Shown here: piece after piece, positions 33,246 through 44,820 of the stretch
How the letters are laid out: each line of letters opens with the position of its first letter
Position numbering within the stretch: the first letter of the stretch is position 1
Assembly: GCA_022559845.1 (NCBI GenBank)
Contig: CM040126.1
Coordinates: forward strand, 224,136,641-224,200,640
Length of the DNA: 64,000 nucleotides
Direction: 5' to 3'
Source of the DNA: Amorphophallus konjac
Lineage: Eukaryota; Streptophyta; Magnoliopsida; Alismatales; Araceae
The notes under the pieces: model-generated
Told to the model about the DNA's origin: nothing
Seen by the model: the letters and a program-made list of their open reading frames with translations, nothing else
The model's database searches: none
Made by a program: the position numbers and the translations under genes

Positions 33246-34568
33246 ATGGCCGATTCCCAAGACCATACGTCAGAGTGGTCAACTTTTGTGGCCAAAATGA
33301 ATGTCCTCATGGACCGAGCCTTTGGTTTTGTCCCTCTCATTATGAAAGCCGCTCTACCCAATGGGTCCACAACGGAACTCCATTTCACCGATAGGGAGTC
33401 GGATAATTGGGTTTCTCTTGACATCGTGGAGTCTCTCTCCAAGACAGGCGAGATTGTCCGCGATGGTGATTTTGCTTGTGTTGAGTTCTATAAGAGGATC
33501 GGCTCTGTTCTCTACATCGATGGCGCATGGTGCAGGATCGGCACACTTGCTGGTTCATGCATCATTTTAGGGCAAAAGTGGTTAGGAGAGAGAAGGGCCA
33601 ATCTTGACTGGGACAAGAGGACTTGCACCTTATGCCCACCATACCTACCCGGTAAGATCACCCTTAGGGACCCCGTATGTCCAGCCACCCAGCCCCAGCG
33701 GCCCACTCCACCCTCGGATTCGCGCTTGGAGCCACCTCATCCCGAGCCACCCGTATTTCTAACGGGTACATTATACATAGCCGAGCCGCTTCTTAGTTGG
33801 CTCAAGGATCGCTTGGTCCCACTCCCTTACCCGTCTATGGACCCTACCCTACCTTTGGTGTCCATCAACTCCTACCACACAACTTTTCGGTCTAGTCACC
33901 ATGTCGATACTTTGGATGACCTTATTATGGGATTAGATTCACAATGGGAGTTGACGCATCTTTTGGCCCGAGACTTTGACCAACCCGCTAGTCTTAGCTT
34001 CACCCATCCGGCCTTAGGATCCATTACCTCCGTGTGCACCGTGGGGTGTGTCACCACGGAGATTCTTCTACTCCTCCCGATGCCGGCCGAGTCCGACTTC
34101 ATTTCCTCTTGCCCGAGGGAGGAAGTTTATTTTCTTCACATGACCATTGTCCCGTTCACTATGACGGATGAAGGTGAGCATTCACACCTTCAAGAATTTC
34201 ACGATTGGGACCGTGTCATGGAGGAACCCATCTCCCGGGGTCATACCTTCTTTGACCCTTTTGACCCCTCCTCTAGTGAAGCTCCCGAGCTATCACATTC
34301 CCTCCACCTCTTCCAAGGAGTTCACTATTCCATCCATACCCCTCGGTCTAGTCGGCAAGCCGTCTCTACATCTAGGGATGATGACGAAGGTAGTTTTGGA
34401 TCTTCTAGCCCTTCTTCACCCAAATCCCATCGGTCACCAATGCATGAGTGGTACATCTTAGGGTGTCTAGGAGTCCTCCCTACCATCAACCATCGTGTAC
34501 ATCTAGTATATGCATGGCACATATTCGGGTGTCCTGGTCCGCCGTCACCCATGTACGGGTCGGACTAA
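33246..34568 (+). CDS. C open reading frame: protein of unknown function related to D
   Basis: I chose ATG 33,246 (MADSQD); the frame is open a little further upstream without ATG. It encodes 440 residues. A segment near 33,560-33,635 (IILGQKWL, then LDW and a Cys) resembles the end of a retroviral-type protease, but no convincing DTG/DSG active site precedes it. From about 33,770 it is colinear with D: EPLLSWLKD, DPTLPLV, a YHTTFRSS block with DTLDDL, then GSITSVCTVGC and LLLLPMP. The end has a WYILGC block and an IFGCPGPPSP block. I recognise no capsid or RT domain. The role is unknown; it may be a remodelled gag-protease product. Confidence 0.6.
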   Translation: MADSQDHTSEWSTFVAKMNVLMDRAFGFVPLIMKAALPNGSTTELHFTDRESDNWVSLDIVESLSKTGEIVRDGDFACVEFYKRIGSVLYIDGAWCRIGTLAGSCIILGQKWLGERRANLDWDKRTCTLCPPYLPGKITLRDPVCPATQPQRPTPPSDSRLEPPHPEPPVFLTGTLYIAEPLLSWLKDRLVPLPYPSMDPTLPLVSINSYHTTFRSSHHVDTLDDLIMGLDSQWELTHLLARDFDQPASLSFTHPALGSITSVCTVGCVTTEILLLLPMPAESDFISSCPREEVYFLHMTIVPFTMTDEGEHSHLQEFHDWDRVMEEPISRGHTFFDPFDPSSSEAPELSHSLHLFQGVHYSIHTPRSSRQAVSTSRDDDEGSFGSSSPSSPKSHRSPMHEWYILGCLGVLPTINHRVHLVYAWHIFGCPGPPSPMYGSD

Positions 34569-34924
34569 CAGTGTGCTTTTTCTTTGTGAGGTTTGTTTTG
34601 AGTGATTTGTTTGCATGGTTTGTGTGTCATTTGTTTGTCTGCATGCGTCTTGTGCAAGCTCGTTGTCGTTCTCTTATGAGTAAGAGGCGAGTGGACTCAC
34701 TCGATGAGTATGGGATCGGTTCCACATCTATACCCGGATCAGTCACTTATAGGGACTCAGCGGTGATTCCTAGTGAGTCTTCGAGCTGCTTCCTTCCCTT
34801 TGAGAGTGCCCCACCCGGAGTGTCCACCTCTAGCCTATGGCAGCTTGCGCATATCGAGTATATATGGAATGAGCAGGTGACGATCACTTGGAGTGGAGCG
34901 TACCCACGTTACTTGGCACGGTAA
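34569..34924 (+). pseudogene. C tail remnant similar to the D integrase tail
   Basis: In another frame (+2 relative to the main ORF) the part from about 34,690 to 34,921 resembles the extreme C-terminus of the D reading frame: a VIPSE block, an APPG block, and NEQVTITWSGAYPRYLAR against DEQVTTTWSKVYERYLER in D. It is probably the decayed end of an ancestral polyprotein. Confidence 0.45.
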
Positions 34925-34959
34925 CGGATCTGTCGGAGTACCGGAGCAGCCATACCCCT

Positions 34960-34976
34960 ACTCGACGGGGTAGAGT
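34960..34976 (+). other. Hairpin upstream of the C 3' LTR
   Basis: ACTCGACGGGGTAGAGT is a 7-bp stem with one mismatch and a 3-base loop. D has the perfect form at the same distance from its 3' LTR (56,434-56,450). The bases between hairpin and LTR are also alike. Confidence 0.5.
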
Positions 34977-34996
34977 TCCTCCCACCCGGGGAGAAT

Positions 34997-37178
34997 TGAA
35001 GGGGCATCAAAGGTGATTTCCATACACGGGTGAAGTGTATTTGTGTGTTATGGCTTGTATGAAATTATAATTGTATAATTTCTTTCATTTGGGCTCCTTG
35101 TAAGGCTTATATCAAGCCAATGGGCCATTTGTAATGTAGAGTCCATGGCTAGGTTGCCATTAGTAGAGTCCATTAAGGAGCTTATGCCATATTGGGTCAT
35201 TAGGTTTCTAATGCGTCATTAATGCACTTAAGGCCCAAATTGGGTTACACTCCCTCATGGGCCAACTAAGTTGGAAGGGTCCAAGTCTAGCATGGGCTTG
35301 TGGATGGTTCATGGCCCATGAATGGCACTTGGCCCATGAAGGGGGGCGCCCCCTCTTTTGGCTCCATTAGGCTAGGTTGTTTAGTTTTTTTTTCTTTCCT
35401 TCCTTTCTTTGACCACATGTTGTAAAAATTAGAAATTGGCTTCCTTTAAATATGTTATTTTTGTGGTTGGTCACATCCAATCCCAGCCATCCTTTCCACC
35501 ATACCTAGATCTAAGGGTGGATATTGGCTTTGGCATGTAACCTATAAAGAGTTGTAATTTCTCATTTTAGTAGAATTAATGCATGAAGAAATGAAGAGAA
35601 AATTGTTGGAAAATCAAGAGTGTTCTTGAGCCCTTCCTCTCTCCCTCTAGTTTCTCTCCTCCAACCTCCAGTTCTAGAGTGATTTCATCTTCTATCATCC
35701 CCTCTTCACCTCTGGTGATCATCGGTGCCGCCGCCGCCGCCGTTCGTGCCGCCTTCGAGCCGCCACGGGATCGTCTTCGGTTTTCTGTCCTACTGGACAG
35801 AGGTGCAGTTCGTGAATTCCTGAAGCCAGCCACGAGCTCAGATAGATTTGAAATTTTGAGAGTTGGTTCCTATCTTCTAGCCCATTCTCCACAAAACAAT
35901 CCAGGTTCAAAAGCCACCGTTTCATATCTTTACCATTTCGTTCAACTCTCAATCTCAGATCTATTCTGTCACTGTCTACAGTGACAGTAGCCTTGAGTTC
36001 TCCTCCTTCGACCACGCTTTTGATTTTCTTTAGACCTCCCAATTTAACTGTGTGTTCTGTCCATCGTCCCCTACTACCACAATTGTTTTTAAATTTTTAT
36101 CATCCTTCTACCTATTTTTCAAAATTCATGTTCTACCAGAGCTACAGTACTTTCAGCCAGATCCCAGATCTGACCTTTGTCCACTGAACAAATCACAGAA
36201 AATCATAGACACATCCAAACATGTCCAAACTAATTTTTCCATCTTCCCATCTCAATTTCTAACAACTTTGATGAAGAACACATCTTCTAATTCGGACATC
36301 CACATCACGGTCAAAGGCAATCAACAGTCAAGTCCTCTGCAGGCCTGAGTCTTCGGTTACTGTACAACAGGAGATTGAAAATTCCATAAGTCAAGATCCA
36401 AGCAGATCCAGGCCAGATCTTTGGGCCTAGGTTGAAAAACTTCAAGCTAGCTTTCCAACGGCGCCAGTCTCGTGTCGATCCGACATCGGGGCTGATCGCA
36501 ACGTCCATTCTCGCCGGAGCGTGCGCTGTAAAACAGCAACCACCAGTCCGTGGACAGCAAACCCGACGGGTGCCGATCGGAGCCGCCCGACCTCCGGGCG
36601 ACGTTTCAGAGTGCCGCCAGTCCGGGGATCACTTCCACCAGTGTCCCCACCATAGTGGTGACACCGGGTCCCACACGGTCCCTTCGGACAGCACGTGGGC
36701 CCCACCGTCACTAGTTCGAGTGCTGCCGAAGCTACGCGGAAAGCCGCCCGTCAACCCGTATTCGGTCCTCCCGGGCCCCGTTGTGTCGCCCTTTACCTCC
36801 CTACATGGAGTGGGCATATTTCCATTGCTGTACTATTCATGTATTAACCGTCCCGGGAGCACGAGTTCGGCCGGGCCCGTCGTCCCCACGCCGAGTGCGT
36901 GGAGGTATCGTCTTCGCTCCTACACTTGGCATTTCGCTTATTTCATATATGCTTGTTTATTCCACTGCTAGAGAGCATGTTTTAGGACCTAGCTTGCTAT
37001 AATTTCATATCACCGCTGCTGCGAGAGAGTGAGCGAGACCGTCCCGCGACCCGATCCGGGCACGAAAGTGCGAGCCGACCACCCTAGCTCTTGCCGGTTT
37101 CTCAACCGTGCACGTCCGACGCTTCCCTCGTTAAGGGACGATCGCGAGCTTGTTGTGTCCGTGTCTCGTCCCGCATCA
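34997..37178 (+). repeat. C 3' LTR (2,182 bp)
   Basis: The start TGAAGGGGCATCA is inferred by comparison with D (TGATGGGGACATCA), which is also preceded by a CCCGGGGAG-type tract. The end CCCGCATCA is fixed by the target duplication. The length matches the D LTRs (2,179 and 2,203 bp). TATAAA at 35,543-35,548 is a likely promoter. The last 130 bp are the source type of the palindromic 5' LTR, though they differ from it by about 14%. Confidence 0.7.
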
Positions 37179-38449
37179 CATGCAGGATGCATTTGTTTAT
37201 CATACAGGGGATGCATAGTTTATCGAATTATGGATCCTTGGTACGTGGCGGAGGACGTAGGTCTGAAGACCACCATCGCGCATAGCGGAGACTTCTGGTT
37301 GGGAATAACCCGACCTTCTGTCAACACCATTTAATATACCCGAGGGTCGATGCAGACATACACGAGGAACCGTGATATGCGAGGTGTAATAACGATGTTA
37401 TAGCACAAATTCGGCAGCATGCCCCCTCCCTTTGGACTATGCCAAATGGGGATATAGGACATCCATCCATGAAGAGCCGGAATAGAAACCAAAAGAGAGT
37501 CGGGCGTAGCCCTGGGTCCGAGAAGGATCCAAATATGACGGGACGGTGTGCACCATTACGCCGTTCATTAATATTCCCCTCGAAGAACCATTGGAGGACA
37601 TGCGGTGGCAGAACTCTGAGGGTCAGCGGGGTGACATAAGAAATGCCGTATTCGGTGTGATGTAAGGGTGAAACCCTCCTCATTAATGTATCTCCCATGG
37701 ACCTGGGTGAAGAACCCTAGTCCCCTTGTGAGGTAGCGGGGGTTGTCATGGCAACTGATAGTGACAAAATATTGAATTCAGGCTACGTTTAGGTTTGGTG
37801 AAGTGGGGAAGACATCGGATATTCAGATGACAACCAATGCCGAGGTGAGACGGCACAACGATGGAGTCGGCGCGAAGGCCAAACGGCACGGCATGCTCCC
37901 GGCGCGATGGGAGAATTTGGGGGTAGTCGGCACGGTAGTGGTCAGCGCGCCAAGGCTGGGGCATTCGGCGCCCCCTCCACCCGGCGCGGGTTTGGCGCCG
38001 CGAGGCAGTGGCGCCGGGAGTAGATGGCGCCGGGGAATAGTGGCGCCGAGAGGCAATGTTTTGTTGATTTTGCCAAAGGTATTGTGAGGTTTTCTTCGCC
38101 CAGTGGGAATTTAAAGGTGATGAACAGATAGGAATGGAGGGTGAGGGTGACTCCACTCACGAGGGGGGTTCCAAGGAGATCACCAGTTACGGGATATATT
38201 CCCTGTGATGTCGAGATGCCATGAGATTACACAGCTCGAGCCCCCGCCATATCAGGGGATTAAATACGTGATTCTGATGAAACATCGTGCCATATTATGG
38301 AGTAATGCTTCGGGCAAATTTTGGCAGCATCTCCCCTTATTTTGGAAGCATGCCAAGAGAATACTATGGGCTATCCACTCACGAGTGCCAGAGTAGAAAC
38401 CTAAATGAGAGCCGGGCGTAGCCCGTGATTCGAGGGTCTGGATCATATA
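37179..38449 (-). repeat. A2 3' LTR, segment right of C, truncated
   Basis: It matches 41,097-42,369 of the complete LTR and stops abruptly at GATCATATA, inside module 2. The complete LTR continues AAACCTC there. The LTR end, PPT and everything up to mid-gag are missing. Confidence 0.85.
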
Positions 38450-38462
38450 CTATGGGCTATCC
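38447..38462. other. Deletion junction with 16-bp copied filler
   Basis: ATACTATGGGCTATCC is an exact copy of 38,361-38,376, about 70 bp upstream, placed between the truncated LTR and gag sequence equivalent to A1 19,315. Overlap with the LTR is 3 bases. Such templated filler is typical of break repair by end joining in plants. Confidence 0.75.
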
Positions 38463-40650
38463 GACCAATCATTGATTGACCCGGTCGAGAGACTAGAGTA
38501 CCATTCAAATGCGAGCCCCGTCAGCGAGGACCCGAAGAACTTCAGCAGATATGACTCGTCGGTGGCCAGATCACCCATAACGGTCATATAATATGCAATA
38601 TGCTCTTTAGGGGACCCTTTCCTGTTGAATTTGTCGAATTTGGGCGGCTTGTTGACCCCTGGGGGAAGTCGTTTAGCCGCATGGTGTTGCGGGTAGGGCA
38701 CCCGATAGGCATCGAATGCGACGTAGTCGCCTTCACTTTTTTCTGCGAGCTTCAGCTCGATCATCCTTTCCACCATCATCCGGTTCACGACCGTGGGGTC
38801 GACTGGCTCCGGATAGAAGTGCGCTGGTTGAAGGTATGGGGTGACCAGGGTGGTCGCCTGTGGAGGATGCAGCAGCGGGGGTGTCGGATGCACCCGGGGG
38901 AGCACCGGAGGTAGCAGCGGCTGAGGCTGTGGCGGCCGTTGTTGTGCTGTCGCCATGCTTGGCTCTGACGGCTGGGACAGTGTATAGAGCTGTGGAGGGT
39001 CGTCACGATGAACCGCTCCCCGGGATGATTCACCCTGGACTTTGGGTGGTTTAGAAGCCGATGAATGCTCAGTCTTTTCCATCAGCTGTTTCTTTAGAGA
39101 ATCTATCTCCCGTTGATATTTCTGCAGTAGCATCAGAACTGATGGATCTATAGTGGTGGGGATACCCTCTGTCGTTTCCCCGGATGTACCCTCAGGCAGG
39201 ATGTCGAGGAGGACGTCGTCTTCTTCTTCCGTTGTCACCACATTAGCGGTCAAGATGGGGGCCTTATCATCCCAGCGGGGATAGACCTGGGGTTGTTTCC
39301 CTCTCATGATCATCAGAAGCTCTCTTGCTGCTTCTGTTCTGCGGGTAGTTGGCCCGGGCCGTACGGCGAATTGAGCCAGTTCTTGGGGGTCTTTAGGAAG
39401 CTCCCCATATCGGCTGGATATACCAGCCCTGTTGCAAGTAAAGACCTACATCCTTCTTCTCTGTCGATGGACCCTCCGTCTGGCTTGTTGCGGAAATGTC
39501 AGCCTCTCGAACACAGAAACTCTTCTTTTTCCTTCCCGCTCGGGGACAGCTCTATCGGCTTCGATCTCAAAGCCGTCATCATACCCATTGTCGTCGACTG
39601 ACGACACCATCATTCCATCTTCCATATCTTCTTCATCCGCTACTGATGGGAAGTAGTCTTCGTCAGTGGCGATTGTCTGCATTAGTCGCTGCTGACCCAG
39701 CGAGGGGTTGCCCAGCCCTCGAAAGTAGTTCCTGATTAGACAGGTTACCTCCTCCTGATCCCGCTCTTGATAGAGTACGGGGGATAGTTGTCGACCTCCA
39801 GCAGGAGGGATATAGGCCAGCAGAGCTCTGTCGGCCGGATGTTGGAATCTTCGTCCCGTGACTGGGACGTTGCCTTGGCGGGCAGCAGCCTGGAAACTTC
39901 TGCGGCGCGGAGGATCCACAACCACCTCTTCTTCTTTCTTCGGGGGCAAGTCCCTTTCTCTTCTCACTTCCGCCTCGTCGTTCATAGGACGGCGGCGGAT
40001 GGGTGTTAGATGGTGGGCAGGTCGGGTCCGCTTGGGAACCCACACCTGCTTGAACTTCTTCAGCCTGAGTGCCGAGCTTCCTTGGCCATAGGGGCCGGTT
40101 TCTTCTCTTTCTGCCCTCCTTCCAGCGAGAGCTTGATAGGTATTGCGGACAGGGATGTTGGGGATGACTCAGTCCGGGGTCACCCGGGCCGTGCGTCCGT
40201 CGAGGGAGACGCGCATGCCGCCGACCATCATAGACTTCCCGGACTGAGATAGAGTTCCGGTGATTGCAGCAGCATTCTGGCGGACCTGGCGACGCTGGCG
40301 TCCTCTAGGGTGTTCGCTGATGACACTGCGGTGGGTCCCACGTATGACGTGGTGCACCAAGCAGCTAGCGGCCGGGGCCGGGCTTTCAGGTAAGTCTTCA
40401 CAGCAGGGAACCTTCAGAGGCTCCATTTTCTCTGCGACTTCCTCGGCAGGTTCTGGGGCTTCGACCTCCAGGATATCGACGAAGGCTAACGCCAAAAAGT
40501 TGGGGAAGCCTACAGCGGCAGGGAAGCTGCCGAATTCCATGGGTACCGCCAGGTACCCTTGCGCGTGTCCAGCAACGATCGAATGATCGAAATCGACGCC
40601 GGTTATCCCGTGGATCGTCATTGATCTGCCTGCAAAGACAAACAGGGAAA
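38463..40650 (-). pseudogene. A2 gag, N-terminal part only (decayed)
   Basis: It corresponds to A1 19,315-21,510 and keeps the N-terminal extension and the first part of the gag domain. Breaks: TAG at 39,446 (CAG in A1) and TGA at 40,169 (CGA in A1). The A1 start codon position is changed (ACATGG to ACAGGG), so the start is lost or lies elsewhere. It carries a 12-bp segment near 38,788 that A1 lacks. It lacks the stops A1 has at 20,688 and 19,959, so the copies decayed independently. Confidence 0.85.
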
Positions 40651-40716
40651 TAATCAGTAGCCTTTGGAGGGCTTCGAAGCCCGAATATCTCGGCAAAGAG
40701 ATGAAAGGTGACACTA

Positions 40717-40734
40717 GTCCCACCGGGCGTGCCA
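40717..40734 (-). other. Primer-binding site of A2
   Basis: Same 18-base minus-strand sequence, TGGCACGCCCGGTGGGAC, as in A1, three bases from the LTR. Confidence 0.65.
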
Positions 40735-40737
40735 GAC

Positions 40738-43700
40738 TGTTTGCGACGGGTTTTTTTTATCCGACCGTCTTGTCGTTTTTATTTCGCGTAGACATGTGTA
40801 TATGCACATATATACATGTCTTATTTCGCGTATCGATCAACCAATTAACTAACCGGTAATTAACTGACTGATTGACGACGCGGGCGTGCCAGTCACATGA
40901 GTGACAATTTTATGATGCGCTCATTCTGACCCGTGTCGGGTGAATGTGAGGTTCGGTCGGGACCAGCAGTCCGCCATACCATAAAGGCTATGGCGTTAAT
41001 TACATCCCCCACGAGGAGGGAACACCTTTGATTAATTGCCGAGATAGCGGGCTGTCATAGCCAGAATGAAAAGAGCTACATGGTGATCATGATGAAGGCA
41101 TGCAAGATGCATTTGTTTATCATACAGGGGATGCATAGTTCATCGAATTATGGATCCTTGGTACGTGGCGGAGGACGTAGGTCTGAAGACCACCATCGCG
41201 CATAGCGGAGACTTCCGGTTGGGCATAACCCGACCTTCTGTCAACACCATTTAATATACCCGAGGGTCGATGCAGACATACACGAGGAACCGTGATATGC
41301 GAGGTGTAATAACGATGTTATAGCACAAATTCGGCAGCATGCCCCCTCCCTTTGGACTATGCCAAATGGGGATATAGGACATCCATCCACAGAGAGCCGG
41401 AATAGAAACCAAAAGAGAGTCGGGCGTAGCCCTGGGTCCGAGAAGGATCCAAATATGACGGGACGGTGTGCACCATTGCGCCGTTCATTAATATTCCCCT
41501 CGAAGAACCATTGGAGGACATGCAGTGGCAGAACTCCGAGGGTCAGCGGGGTGACATAAGAAACACCGTATTCGGTGTGATGTAATGGTCAAACCCTCCT
41601 CATTAATGTATCTCCCATGGACCTGGGTGAAGAACCCTAGTCCCCTTGTGAGGTAGCGGGGGTTGTCATGGCAGCTGATAGTGACAAAATATTGAATTCA
41701 GGCTACGTTTAGGTTTGGTGAAGTGGGGAAGACATCCGATATTCAGATGACAACCAATGCCGAGGTGAGACGGCACAGCGATGGAGTCGGCGCGAAGGCC
41801 AAACGGCACGGCATGCTCCCGACGCGATGGGAGAATTGGGGGGTAGTCGACACGGTAGTGGTCGGCGCGCCAAGGCTGGGGCATTCGGCGCCCCCTCCAC
41901 CCGGAGCGGGTTTGGCGCCGGGAGGCAGTGGCGCCGGGAGTAGATGGCGCCGGGGAATAGTGGCGCCGAGAGGCAATGTTTTGTTGATTTTGCCAAAGGT
42001 ATTGTGAGGTTTTCTTCGCCCAGTGGGAATTTCAGGGTGATGAACGGATAGGAATGGAGGGTGAGGGTGACTCCACTCACGAGGGGGGTTCCAAGGAGAT
42101 CACCAGTTACGGGATATATTCCCTGTGATGTCGAGATGCCATGAGACTACACAGCTCGAGCCCCCGCCATATCAGGGGATTAAATACGTGATTCTGATGA
42201 AACATCGTGCCATATTATGGAGTAATGCTTCAGGCAAATTTTGGCATCATCTCCCCTTATTTTGGAAGCATGCCAAGAGAATACTATGGGCTATCCACTC
42301 ACGAGTGCCGGAGTAGAAACCTAAATGAGAGCCGGGCGTAGCCCGTGATTCGAGGGTCTGGATCATATAAAACCTCATCCCCTGTGTTGTAATATCCCCA
42401 ATGCAATCCATCGGAAAGCCTGCAATGGCAGGACTCCGTGGTTTAATGGGTTATAGAATGTAGGGGGAGAATTAACCCCCTTTGATATAGCTCCCGTGAG
42501 GCCAAAGGGAAGGACAATGCACACCCATGAGGGTAGGACATAATGGACGAGGTCTGTATGGCTCGCCGTGGTGACGAAGGCATCAGGATGGCCAGACGAC
42601 GTGAGGGTATCAATGCAGAGAAGAGGGATGGTTTCGGCATGGAAGCTAGGTAGGCTCGGCACGATAGGGGGGGTCCAACCGGCGTGGGGAGCCCTCGGCG
42701 CGAAACTCACGTCGGGAGATGCCGGCCCGGGAGGCTTTCAGCAGGGGTTTTAAGGAGGTCTTCGAAGAGGGTTTCGGGAGTTGTTCAAAGAGGGGTTTAA
42801 TCTCGACTATTTTGGATGATCGGAGGGGGAAGACTTTGGGGGAGAACCTTTCCTCTGGGCCTCATTGGGAGCAGAATCACGGACGGAAATCCCTGAACCA
42901 CGTCCCCCTTTGTTTCACATACGAGGAGCCATGAGATAGACTGTCTCAGGCCCTCGAAATGTGGCTAGAGGGGGAGGTGATAAATAATGGTAGCGAATAT
43001 GCTTCAGCAGAATTAGAAAACCAAACGATAAACACGCCTAGTTATCAGTATCCTTAGCATATAGCGAACCTCGGATGCAGAGACAGAAAGAAGAAGGTAA
43101 TGAAAGTGCAGAATTCAACCCATTCTCTCATTCTTTATTTCATCCAGACGACATACACGCATGCTACTTAAGAGAAAGAAATCTGACTCAACAGAGAAAG
43201 AAATCTAGGCTTAATCCCTGAAAGCAGGGTTACATTGGCATTCTATGCTATTGAAGCAAAGATGCTATAAATCAAAAATACAGAGAGAAAAATTCAGACA
43301 GATAGGGAGGGGAAAGAGAATGAGCTGCAGCTGCCCGGCACTCCCACCTGGATCGCTCTTCGAGCCTCTGCCTCTCTCCCTTTTCCCTTTCTTCAGCTTC
43401 TTTCAAGGGCTCTCGAGCTCTCTCCTTCTCTTCGGTGGCTAGGCACTCCCTTTTCACTCTTCTTTTCCTTCTCCCGCTCTGCTTCTCTTCCTTTTTTTTC
43501 TCTCTGTTCGATCCCCTTCCTTTTCGTTCGAAGGGCAGGCTTCTTATAGAGGCCAGGCCCTCATCCTTTCGGCATGGACTTCCCGGCGCGGCCGTCATCG
43601 GCGCATCCCATCTCATATTTCGGCTTGGCCCATTTCTTATCATTCGGCCCATTCGACCCAGGATCCACTTGGTGGACTCCTTTCAACAATGGGATTCTTG

Positions 43701-44053
43701 ATATATATATATTAAGACTCCATGGGACTATTTACACCTTGCATTCACAAACGTGTGCGAGGCACTGTACATCCCGCTTCAGGAGTATCGGAGATGTTTG
43801 AACATCTGTTTCAGCAGGCAGATGGTTGCCTGAATGTTGGTATAGTTTTATCAGCCTGACTATCTGAATGACAGCAGTACTGGACAATGACCTAGCCAAA
43901 GATGGCTTTAGTCGAACAACATAATAGGGGTAGTGGGTTTCTTCTATTCAGATTTTCAGATCTGCCAGGGATGGTACGTGAGCTGTGCCCTCGACTGATC
44001 TTCCGAACTGTGAATCTGCTATGATCTCTTCTGACATATTTTAGGTGTCAACA
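40738..44053 (-). repeat. Complete A LTR (3,316 bp) shared by A2 and A3
   Basis: TGTTTGCGACGGG...GGTGTCAACA gives perfect TG...CA ends (minus strand TGTTGACACC...CGCAAACA). On its left is the PBS of A2, on its right the PPT of A3, so it is the 5' LTR of one and the 3' LTR of the other. There is no target duplication at either side, as expected for an LTR made by recombination and not by insertion. The TATA box is at 43,541-43,548. Confidence 0.92.
43541..43548 (-). promoter_or_regulatory. TATA box of the shared A2/A3 LTR
   Basis: The minus strand reads TATAAGAA in the same context as the other A LTRs, 505 bp from the LTR start. Confidence 0.6.
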
Positions 44054-44069
44054 AATGCCCCCCACCAGT
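44054..44069 (-). other. Polypurine tract of A3
   Basis: The minus strand reads ACTGGTGGGGGGCATT next to the LTR, with one difference from A1. Confidence 0.7.
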
Positions 44070-44820
44070 AGGTGGCGTGAGCGAAGCATGAGTGACACGG
44101 GACATGCGGGTGTACATCACGTTCACACACTGCGCTTCGTGGTCTCTTCAGGTCTGCTCCTGTGCATTGGCTATTCTTTTGACTCTGAGTCTTCATTCTG
44201 CTTTGCGTGACTTCCATGCTTTACAGGCAAATTTGGACGAACACCAGCATTTTTGGCTTGATCTGTTGGTTACATCACCCCTGGTGGGCTAATCGGCTCC
44301 ATGGACGCTCCCAGCACTATCTTCTCGGCGCAGAGGTGGGCTTGGCATGGAGTTCCCGGGGCGACGCTATTCTCGGCGCGGTGATCTTCTCGACGCGATG
44401 GTGATGCTTTTTCTTTTTGCCGCGGTGGCCGTCTCGGCGCGCCTTTTGGCGCTTCCGGTCATCGGCGCGACCTCCCTCTAGGCGCGCCTTTTGGCGGGGC
44501 CGATATAGGCGCCGAGAGGGGGAGGGAGAAGCTCATTTCTCCTTGAGCTTTCTCCCTCTTCCTCCCCTTTCTCCTTCTGTCTCCTCGGAGCAGCCGACGT
44601 GGAATCTTCCCTTCGGGGAATTTTTGTTCGGGACTCCGTCCCTTTTCATTTCTGAGTCACCCCCTCCTGGTGGGTGTTCTCCCATTTGACTTCTGGGCAT
44701 GCTCCGGATAAGGGGAGATGCTGTCGAAATTTTCTTCTGAAAATTTCTTTTCTAATAATTTTTTCCTTATATCACCTTCTTATTCTATTTTCTTGGTTTT
44801 GTGTCTACAGCTCGCTGGAA
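44070..44820 (+). promoter_or_regulatory. Leader and putative promoter of the antisense gene in A3
   Basis: Same layout as in A1: a GC-rich cluster 44,310-44,515 with two TTTTGGCG sites (about 44,447 and 44,489), a pyrimidine-rich stretch, and a T-rich tract ending GTCTACAG at 44,810. The AG of the acceptor is kept although the preceding base changed (TGCAG to TACAG). Confidence 0.45.

Larger units (their letters stand above)
32686..37178 (+). mobile_element. Element C: non-autonomous LTR retrotransposon with an abnormal 5' LTR
   Basis: It is flanked by CATGC (32,681-32,685 and 37,179-37,183) and begins and ends TGATGCGGGACGAG...TCCCGCATCA. Content: a 248-bp palindromic left LTR, a tRNA-Met-type PBS, one open reading frame without RT or integrase core, a decayed tail, a hairpin, and a 2.18-kb right LTR. 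It resembles D in coding content and in the sequence next to the 3' LTR. It must depend on other elements for mobility. Confidence 0.82.
32322..44053 (-). mobile_element. Element A2: internally deleted copy of A, carrying element C
   Basis: The left LTR starts at 32,322, is interrupted by C at 32,686-37,178, resumes, and stops at 38,449 after about 1.6 kb. It is then joined through filler to the gag region. The right LTR, 40,738-44,053, is complete and shared with A3. Against A1, about 1.7 kb of LTR and 13.8 kb of internal sequence (antisense gene, arrays, pol, part of gag) are gone. Confidence 0.87.

Noticed and set aside
33560..33640. A functional aspartic protease in C
   Set aside because: Only the ILGxxWL-like end is seen; no DTG/DSG active site at the usual distance upstream is convincing.
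35700..37020. Open frames with host-like composition within 35,600-37,000
   Set aside because: They fall in the 3' LTR of C, overlap on both strands, and lack recognisable domains.
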